Shown here one piece after another: positions 32,233-36,736 of a stretch of DNA of 36,736 nt (positions are counted from its first letter, which is position 1; every line of letters starts with the position of its first letter). The translations under genes were made by a program, and so were the position numbers. The DNA lies in NCBI GenBank assembly GCA_003248755.1, contig QFQW01000033.1, positions 1 through 36,736 on the forward strand, written 5' to 3'. The stretch is from Chryseobacterium sp. (GTDB lineage: Bacteria; Bacteroidota; Bacteroidia; Flavobacteriales; Weeksellaceae). The notes beneath the pieces are model-generated. The model was given only the letters and a program-made list of their open reading frames with translations, was not told where the DNA came from and ran no database searches.

Positions 32233-32257
32233 AATTCTATAGCATTTTAATTTGGTG

Positions 32258-32265
32258 CAAAGGTA
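32258..32265 (-). promoter_or_regulatory. Candidate -7 element of the second thioesterase
   Basis: TACCTTTG on the minus strand matches TAnnTTTG, 25 bases before the ATG. Immediately upstream is the short palindrome TTCCtaaGGAA (about 32270-32280), which could be an operator. Confidence 0.5.
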
Positions 32266-32361
32266 GAATTTCCTAAGGAATTTAGCAGTTTTACAACATA
32301 GAAAATATTGATGATTACATTAATTTTTAGAAATATTAATCTAAAATATTTTGGTTGAATT

Positions 32362-32390
32362 TTTGATTCCCTAGAATCTTAGTATTTTTG
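32362..32390 (+). promoter_or_regulatory. Promoter of the aguB-aguA operon
   Basis: TTTG (32362-32365), 17 bases and TATTTTTG (32383-32390) match the Bacteroidota consensus. The predicted leader before the ATG at 32408 is only about 10 bases. Confidence 0.6.
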
Positions 32391-32407
32391 TAAAAATTTT
32401 TTAGAAA

Positions 32408-33283
32408 ATGTCAAAAGTTAAAATCGGAACAGTTCAGATGTCTTGTGTAAAGGACAAGCAGGAAAATTTGAACAAAGCCATTGAAAAGATAAAAGAAGCC
32501 GCTGCGAAAGGTGCTCAAATCGTTTGTTTACAGGAACTTTTCACATCATTGTATTTTTGTGATGTAGAAGATTATGACAACTTTGATTTAGCAGAAGCAA
32601 TTCCGGGTCCTTCAACAGATGCACTTTCTCCAATTGCAAAAGAATTAGGCGTTGTAATCATTGCTTCGTTATTCGAGAAAAGAGCACAGGGACTTTATCA
32701 TAATACAACTGCTGTTATTGATGCAGACGGAACTTATCTCGGTAAATACCGTAAAATGCATATTCCGGATGACCCGGCATTTTATGAAAAGTTCTATTTC
32801 ACACCGGGAGATTTAGGTTATAAAAATTTTGATACAAAATTTGGAAGAATTGGTGTGCTGATTTGTTGGGACCAATGGTATCCGGAAGCTTCAAGAATCA
32901 CTGCTTTGATGGGTGCAGATATTATGTTTTACCCTACAGCAATTGGCTGGGCAACAGACCAAGACGAAGAAACCAATCAAGACCAATATAATGCCTGGCA
33001 AACCATTCAGCGTTCTCACTCTGTAGCCAACGGAGTTCCGGTGGTTTCTGTGAATAGAGTAGGCTTCGAACAGGATGGCGCTATGAAATTCTGGGGCGGA
33101 AGTTTTGTAACCAATGCTCAAGGAAAGCTTTTGTATCTCGCTTCTCATGATAAAGAAGAAGTCGCGGTAACGGAAGTTGACTTTGCTCAAACCGACTATA
33201 TGAGAAAGCATTGGCCATTCCTGAGAGACAGAAGAATCGAAACTTATTCGCCGATTACAAAACGTTTTATTGACGAGGATTAA
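32408..33283 (+). CDS. aguB: N-carbamoylputrescine amidase
   Basis: AguB hydrolyses N-carbamoylputrescine to putrescine, CO2 and ammonia. The 291-residue nitrilase-superfamily protein has the Glu-Lys-Cys triad: Glu43 in IVCLQELFTSLYF, Lys116 in GKYRKMHIP and Cys153 in GVLICWDQWYPEAS. The segments FTSLYFC, DDPAFYEKFYF and GGSFVTNAQG match the AguB branch rather than other nitrilases. Its stop codon shares one base with the start codon of aguA, which encodes the preceding enzyme of the pathway, so the pair is co-translated. No arginine decarboxylase gene is in the window. Confidence 0.96.
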   Translation: MSKVKIGTVQMSCVKDKQENLNKAIEKIKEAAAKGAQIVCLQELFTSLYFCDVEDYDNFDLAEAIPGPSTDALSPIAKELGVVIIASLFEKRAQGLYHNTTAVIDADGTYLGKYRKMHIPDDPAFYEKFYFTPGDLGYKNFDTKFGRIGVLICWDQWYPEASRITALMGADIMFYPTAIGWATDQDEETNQDQYNAWQTIQRSHSVANGVPVVSVNRVGFEQDGAMKFWGGSFVTNAQGKLLYLASHDKEEVAVTEVDFAQTDYMRKHWPFLRDRRIETYSPITKRFIDED

Positions 33284-34341
33284 TGGTTGTAGATAAAGAT
33301 TTTAATCCGTTAGAAAATGGATACGTTTTCCCCGCAGAATGGGAAGAACACGAGGCAACTTGGCTGTCTTGGCCTCACAAGGAAGAATCCTGGCCGGAAA
33401 GAATTGATCTGATTTATCCTGCTTACGCACAATTCATTGCTGAATTGACGAAAGGCGAATTTGTTTGCATCAATGTGAAAGACCAGGAGATGCAGGCTTT
33501 TGCAATGGAACATATCTCCAAAGCCGGAGCAGATATTTCAAAAGTTGAATTTTATTTTAATGAAACCAACGACGCCTGGTGCAGAGACCATGGACCCGCT
33601 TTTTTGGTTAATAAAAATGGAGAAGAACCCAAAAAAATCATTGTGGATTGGGGTTTCAATGCTTGGGGTGGAAAATATCCACCATTCGAACTGGATGATG
33701 TAATTCCAACTAAAATTGCTGAAGAAAAAGGACTTCCTGTTCTTTATCCCGGAATTATTATGGAAGGTGGTTCCGTCGAATTCAATGGTGCCGGAACAGT
33801 TTTAACTTCAAAATCCTGTTTGCTTAATAAAAACAGAAATCCGCATCTCTCTCAGGAGGAAGTGGAAGAGTTTTTGAAAAAATATTACGGACAAAAACAA
33901 GTTCTTTGGGTAGATGATGGCATTGTCGGCGATGATACAGACGGTCACGTAGATGATACTATTCGTTTTGTCAATGAAGATACGGTTCTTACTGTTATCG
34001 AAGATAATCCTGAAGATGATAATTATGAAATTCTTCAAACCAATCTTCGTCAATTGGAAGAAATGACTTTGTTAAATGGCGAAAAACTGAATATCATCAA
34101 GCTTCCAATGCCCGATGCGGTCTATTGTGATGGACAAAGATTACCAGCATCTTATGCTAATTTTTATATAGCAAACAAATCGGTAATTGTTCCGACTTAC
34201 AGATGTGACAAAGATGCAGTAGCATTGGAAATTATCCAACAATGTTTCCCGGATAGAGAAGTAGTGGGAATCGATTCTACCGATATTATCTGGGGATTGG
34301 GAAGTTTCCATTGTTTAAGTCAACAAGAGCCTTTGGTATAG
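33283..34341 (+). CDS. aguA: Agmatine deiminase
   Basis: AguA converts agmatine to N-carbamoylputrescine and ammonia, feeding AguB. The 352-residue pentein-fold protein has ETNDAWCRDHGPAF (substrate-binding Asp), EGGSVEFNGAGTVLTS, DGHVDDTIRF with the catalytic His222, and the nucleophile Cys344 in GLGSFHCLSQQEP near the C-terminus. The N-terminal PAEWEEHEATWLSWPH is diagnostic for the peptidylarginine-deiminase/agmatine-deiminase group. Its start overlaps the aguB stop by one base. A short terminator follows. Confidence 0.96.
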   Translation: MVVDKDFNPLENGYVFPAEWEEHEATWLSWPHKEESWPERIDLIYPAYAQFIAELTKGEFVCINVKDQEMQAFAMEHISKAGADISKVEFYFNETNDAWCRDHGPAFLVNKNGEEPKKIIVDWGFNAWGGKYPPFELDDVIPTKIAEEKGLPVLYPGIIMEGGSVEFNGAGTVLTSKSCLLNKNRNPHLSQEEVEEFLKKYYGQKQVLWVDDGIVGDDTDGHVDDTIRFVNEDTVLTVIEDNPEDDNYEILQTNLRQLEEMTLLNGEKLNIIKLPMPDAVYCDGQRLPASYANFYIANKSVIVPTYRCDKDAVALEIIQQCFPDREVVGIDSTDIIWGLGSFHCLSQQEPLV

Positions 34342-34345
34342 ATTT

Positions 34346-34370
34346 AGCCTGCGGAACAGCAGGTTTTTTT
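34346..34370 (+). terminator. Terminator after aguA
   Basis: AGCCTGC (34346-34352) pairs with GCAGGTT (34359-34365, one wobble) around GGAACA, within a T7 run (34364-34370). It ends 11 bases before the MFS start codon. Confidence 0.75.
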
Positions 34371-34381
34371 ATTTGATTATT

Positions 34382-35779
34382 ATGAGCAACAATATTACTA
34401 CAGATTCTGTTAAAAAGTTTCTTCCACTTATCTTGGGAACGGCGATTTTTATGCAGATGCTGGACTCCACAATTCTGAATACATCTTTGCCCTCTATTGC
34501 GCGGGATTTGCACGAATCTCCACTTAACATGCAGAATACAATCATAAGTTATGTTTTGACACTAGCTTTATTCATGCCTGTCAGCGGATTTTTGGCGGAT
34601 AAATTCGGGACTAAGAATATTTTTATTACGTCGTTATTTTTATTTTCACTCGGCTCATTGTTCTGTTCGTTATCACAAAATCTAACACAATTAGTAATTT
34701 CCAGGGTTATTCAGGGTGTTGGGGGAAGTCTGATGACACCAGTTGGGAAACTGGCACTTATCAAAACATTTGATAAAAGCGAACTTCTCAAAGCAATGAA
34801 TTATGCAATTGTTCCGGCTTTGATTGGACCGGTTTTAGGACCTTTGGTTGGCGGATACCTTGTAGATTATTTATCTTGGCATTGGATTTTTCTCATTAAT
34901 ATTCCGATTGGCGTCTTAGGAATTATTTTAGGTTTAAAATATATGCCGAATTACAAATCGTCCGTCATCGATTTTGATTTGAAAGGCTTTCTCATTTTCG
35001 CAATGGCGTCTTTGTTACTTTCCGTTTCTTTAGAATTATTTGGGAATGCAAAGAATATTACGCCGGTTCTGTTAGGGTTTTTATTAGGATTTTTGATGTT
35101 GTTTTTCTATTACAAACACGCTCGAAGGGACAATAATCCGATTTTTCCGCTCAATCTTTTTCAGGTTCGTACTTTTCGGGTAGGGATTTTAGGGAATTTA
35201 GCGACAAGATTGGGAATCAGTTCTATTCCGCTTTTGGTTCCGCTGATGATTCAAATTGCTTATGGTCAGTCGGCATTCACATCGGGCTGGATTGTTGCTC
35301 CAATGGCGTTGACTTCTATGTTTGGAAAATCTGCTGTTATCAAAATTTTGGATAGATTTGGTTATCGTTCCACATTGATGGTTAATACATTTATTATTGG
35401 TTTTCTTATTTGTTGTCTGGCGATTCCGAGTATTCATAGCTCCATTTATTGGTATGTCCCGCTTTTGTTGTTGCTTGGATTTTTCAACTCGATACAATTT
35501 ACTTCGATGAATACGATTTCGATTGCGGACCTCAGAACTTATCAGACGAGTAGTGGAAATTCTTTAGTTTCTGTTAATCAACAGTTTGCTATTGGATTTG
35601 GAGTTGCATTTGGATTGATTATTCTGAAGATTTTTGAAGGCGATACCAAACTTATTCATAACGAGATTCACAATGCTTTCCGTTATACATTTCTTATTGT
35701 TGGTTTTCTCACGATTCTTTCTGGTTTGGTTTTCCGTAGACTCAATTTCAGAGACGGTGACAATATGAGGTCGGTTTAA
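34382..35779 (+). CDS. MFS exporter, DHA2 (EmrB/QacA) type
   Basis: This inner-membrane drug or metabolite:proton antiporter is 465 residues long from the ATG at 34382; an in-frame TTG three codons earlier is less likely. It carries the DHA2 signatures: LDSTILNTSLPSIARDL in helix 1, the loop GFLADKFGTK (motif A), SRVIQGVGGSLMTP (motif B) and the antiporter motif C, ALIGPVLGPLVGGYL. About 14 helices fit the length and hydropathy. It lies downstream of aguA but after a terminator, so joint expression is not assured. Export of polyamines is conceivable but unsupported; the substrate is unknown. Confidence 0.92.
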   Translation: MSNNITTDSVKKFLPLILGTAIFMQMLDSTILNTSLPSIARDLHESPLNMQNTIISYVLTLALFMPVSGFLADKFGTKNIFITSLFLFSLGSLFCSLSQNLTQLVISRVIQGVGGSLMTPVGKLALIKTFDKSELLKAMNYAIVPALIGPVLGPLVGGYLVDYLSWHWIFLINIPIGVLGIILGLKYMPNYKSSVIDFDLKGFLIFAMASLLLSVSLELFGNAKNITPVLLGFLLGFLMLFFYYKHARRDNNPIFPLNLFQVRTFRVGILGNLATRLGISSIPLLVPLMIQIAYGQSAFTSGWIVAPMALTSMFGKSAVIKILDRFGYRSTLMVNTFIIGFLICCLAIPSIHSSIYWYVPLLLLLGFFNSIQFTSMNTISIADLRTYQTSSGNSLVSVNQQFAIGFGVAFGLIILKIFEGDTKLIHNEIHNAFRYTFLIVGFLTILSGLVFRRLNFRDGDNMRSV

Positions 35780-35783
35780 AAGA

Positions 35784-36048
35784 TAAATTAACGTGAGTTC
35801 GGGTTAAGGATTCGCAAGGCCAAACAAAAAATTGATTACTTGATTTTCAATAATTTAGAAAGACAAGGGCGTAAAACTTATCAAAGTGATACAAAAATTT
35901 TGTTTTACTTTGATAAACGAAGTGGCATTGTTTAACTTAAAATCATTTTAGAGAGTATATTCCTTTGTTTTTCTTTGCGATAAAAACAATTGAGCATTGT
36001 AAAATCAATAATTTAATAATTTCCTTATCCCGAATTCAGGTTAATTTA
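35784..36048. mobile_element. MITE-like non-autonomous element with 27-nt inverted ends
   Basis: The left end (35784-35810) matches the reverse complement of the right end (36022-36048) at 24 of 27 positions, sharing AAATTAAC, TGA, TTCGGG and TAAGGA. The 211 bases between contain no coding frame but include a strong hairpin (35878-35916: TTATCAAAGT with ACTTTGATAA, enclosing ACAAAaatTTTGT). Terminal inverted repeats around a short non-coding interior are the layout of a MITE or a deletion relic of an insertion sequence. No unambiguous target-site duplication was found, because the ends are AT-rich; TTAA could serve. No matching transposase is present. Confidence 0.65.
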
Positions 36049-36178
36049 ATAAATTTGGGCAGCTTTATCCGCCTTCCGCTCCCAATCTTTTTTGCAAACA
36101 ATTTCAGACTAGAATAGAACTAAACGGTTGGCAAAAAAGGATTTCCGCTCAAGTCGGGCTGCGAGCGATTCAATTTTT
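36048..36178 (-). repeat. Dispersed element, copy B (reverse orientation of 21917-22039)
   Basis: Read on the minus strand it has GCGG-AAATCCTTTTTTGCC, then GCAAAAAAGAT, AGCGGAAGGCGG, GCTGCCC and an AAATTTATTA end, the same order of words as copy A. The ATCCTTTTTTGC and GCAAAAAAGAT words can pair, forming a long imperfect stem. It abuts the MITE-like element on the left and ends 5 bases before the next gene. Confidence 0.6.
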
Positions 36179-36183
36179 AAATA

Positions 36184-36736
36184 ATGGATTTTTCAAAATT
36201 AATTTCTACTGATATTCAAAACTATATCAATCAAAATCTCAATTCTGATTTAACTAAATTGTTATTGAAAAAATCACCGTTTGCTGATGTGTCTATGCCG
36301 GAAATCGTACAGCAAATCAAAGGCAGAAAAATAGCGGAAAAGAAGTTTCCATTCTTGACAAAAGAAGGAATTCTTTTCCCTCCGAATCTCAATCTCGAAC
36401 AAGCTTCATCGCAATCAACCGCAGAATATAAAGCGCAAAATCTAAAAGGTAAATCTTTTCTCGATTTGACTTGCGGATTTGGGATTGACGCCTATTTTTT
36501 ATCAAAAAATTTTGGAAAAGTTACTTTAATTGAACAAAATCCAGAATTGATTTCAATGGTTGAACACAATTGGAAAGTATTAAATCGAAAAGCCAATTTC
36601 ATTAATGAAAATTTGGAAATGTTTTTAGAAAGTCTTCGAGAATCTCAGACTGACAATTTTAATAAGTTTGATATTATTTATCTCGACCCGGCAAGAAGAG
36701 ACCAGCAAAACAAAAAGAAATTTCTGCTTGAAGATT
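36184..36736 (+). CDS. Class I SAM-dependent methyltransferase, THUMP-like family (3' end outside window)
   Basis: The frame starts MDFSKLISTDIQNYI and stays open to the window edge, giving 184 visible residues. An N-terminal helical domain (about 1-95) contains KSPFADVSMPEIVQQIKGR and KKFPFL. It is followed by a Rossmann methyltransferase core: FLDLTCGFGIDAYFLSK is motif I (about 98-114), TLIEQNPELI binds the ribose, and IIYLDPARR is the motif IV. This order matches the Bacteroidota methyltransferases that end in a THUMP-like domain, which probably act on RNA; that domain would be beyond the window. The ATG at 36184 lies right after repeat copy B. Confidence 0.85.
   Translation, partial: MDFSKLISTDIQNYINQNLNSDLTKLLLKKSPFADVSMPEIVQQIKGRKIAEKKFPFLTKEGILFPPNLNLEQASSQSTAEYKAQNLKGKSFLDLTCGFGIDAYFLSKNFGKVTLIEQNPELISMVEHNWKVLNRKANFINENLEMFLESLRESQTDNFNKFDIIYLDPARRDQQNKKKFLLED

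Noticed and set aside
1..36736. CRISPR array, tRNA or rRNA genes.
   Set aside because: No regularly spaced direct repeats, cloverleaf-like genes or rRNA-like stretches were seen on either strand.

Overview
The window looks like a chromosomal segment of a Chryseobacterium-like member of the Flavobacteriia (Bacteroidota). The reasons are its AT-rich composition, promoters of the Bacteroidota type (TTG or TTTG, about 19 bases, then TAnnTTTG), the near absence of Shine-Dalgarno sites, a type IX secretion C-terminal signal, an S46 dipeptidyl-peptidase, a DUF5723 protein and many small flavobacterial-style palindromic intergenic repeats. The genus is an inference from family content. No rRNA, tRNA, CRISPR array, phage or intact insertion sequence was seen.

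Layout. 1-4310: a heavy-metal RND efflux pair, a lipoprotein adaptor cut by the window edge and a CzcA/CusA-type pump. 4311-7673: a repeat-rich gap, an exported peptide-deformylase-like protein with an altered metal motif, a small holin-like membrane protein, then a Crp/Fnr-type regulator plus small membrane protein divergent from an NAD-dependent epimerase. 8024-11444: two overlapping half-ABC exporters of CydDC-like architecture. 11618-19534 (minus strand): a complete tryptophan operon, trpE-G-D-C-F-(OsmC)-(GNAT)-B-A, preceded by an unannotated leader peptide with three consecutive Trp codons and an attenuator. 19616-21735 (minus): a T9SS-secreted adhesin-like protein and an acyl-CoA thioesterase. 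22057-27405 (plus, with one small minus gene): an ArsC/Spx-like protein, an M16 metallopeptidase, a YqaE/Pmp3 protein and a DUF5723 protein. 27409-32232 (minus): GNAT, polysaccharide deacetylase, DPP11-like S46 peptidase and a second thioesterase. 32408-34341 (plus): the agmatine-to-putrescine pair aguB-aguA. 34382-35779: a DHA2-type MFS exporter. 35784-36048: a MITE-like element. 36184-end: a partial SAM-dependent methyltransferase with THUMP-like relatives.

How the genes work together. The trp cluster encodes every step from chorismate to tryptophan, and its leader predicts control by tryptophan-tRNA charging. AguA and AguB act in sequence, releasing ammonia and then CO2 and ammonia from agmatine to give putrescine. 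The adaptor and RND pump need an outer-membrane TolC-like partner, probably encoded just upstream. The exported M16 and S46 peptidases fit a peptide-scavenging lifestyle.

Most of the unexplained structure is in the intergenic DNA: a string of four short hairpins between the RND genes, a perfect 27-bp inverted repeat with relatives on both sides of trpE, a second dispersed element present twice in opposite orientations, AT-rich palindromes that supply the stop codons of trpG and trpD, and a 265-bp element with 27-nt terminal inverted repeats and a strong internal hairpin. I found no clear new defence or biosynthetic system. The strongest candidates for follow-up are the near-leaderless trp attenuator, the exported deformylase-like protein and the MITE-like element.
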